6,860 bases of DNA from NCBI GenBank assembly GCA_027011835.1, contig JALUZN010000365.1:1-6860 (forward strand), in the 5' to 3' direction. The notes below the pieces were generated by a model. The model saw only the letters and a program-made list of their open reading frames with translations, ran no database searches and was not told the origin of the DNA. Each line of letters starts with the position of its first letter. Positions within the stretch are counted from its first letter, which is position 1. Made by a program: the position numbers and the translations under genes. Below are positions 6,846-6,860 of this stretch, piece after piece. This DNA comes from Draconibacterium sp. Lineage in GTDB: Bacteria > Bacteroidota > Bacteroidia > Bacteroidales > Prolixibacteraceae.

Positions 6846-6860
6846 TTTGTTTCTCTATAT

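Overview
The window looks like chromosomal core sequence from an AT-rich member of the Bacteroidota, plausibly the Bacteroidales/Marinilabiliales side. The phylum call is an inference. It rests on the low GC content, the form of the RsgA N-terminus (KGLVIKSTGSWY), a YbeY metal motif ending in Asp instead of His, the near absence of Shine-Dalgarno sequences, and frequent non-ATG starts. I see no phage, insertion sequence, CRISPR array, tRNA or rRNA gene.

Layout: positions 1-92 are an AT-rich edge with no convincing gene, followed by a perfect 16-bp stem hairpin (93-134) that looks like a bidirectional intrinsic terminator. rsgA (226-1176, +) starts at a TTG and encodes the circularly permuted GTPase of 30S subunit maturation. 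It converges, with a 23-base gap, on a minus-strand cluster that runs from the right edge leftward: an RsbW/SpoIIAB-type ATP-binding protein (6845-6438), ybeY (6444-6001), mnmG (6004-4124), uvrC (4069-2246) and mnmA (2249-1200). Neighbouring genes in this cluster overlap by a few bases, except for a 54-base gap between mnmG and uvrC. The promoter must lie beyond the right edge.

The most notable element is in that gap. A 16-mer at 4108-4123, touching the mnmG stop codon, is identical to the classical Bacillus subtilis parS site bound by ParB (Spo0J). It implies that this translation/repair operon doubles as a chromosome-segregation centromere, and that the window is probably close to oriC.

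Functionally, the genes centre on translation. MnmA and MnmG modify the same tRNA wobble uridine (2-thiolation and carboxymethylaminomethylation), YbeY acts in rRNA maturation and quality control, and RsgA acts in 30S assembly. UvrC (excision-repair nuclease) and the anti-sigma-type ATPase are the functional outliers. All six genes appear intact. Apart from the parS site I found no sign of an undescribed system here.
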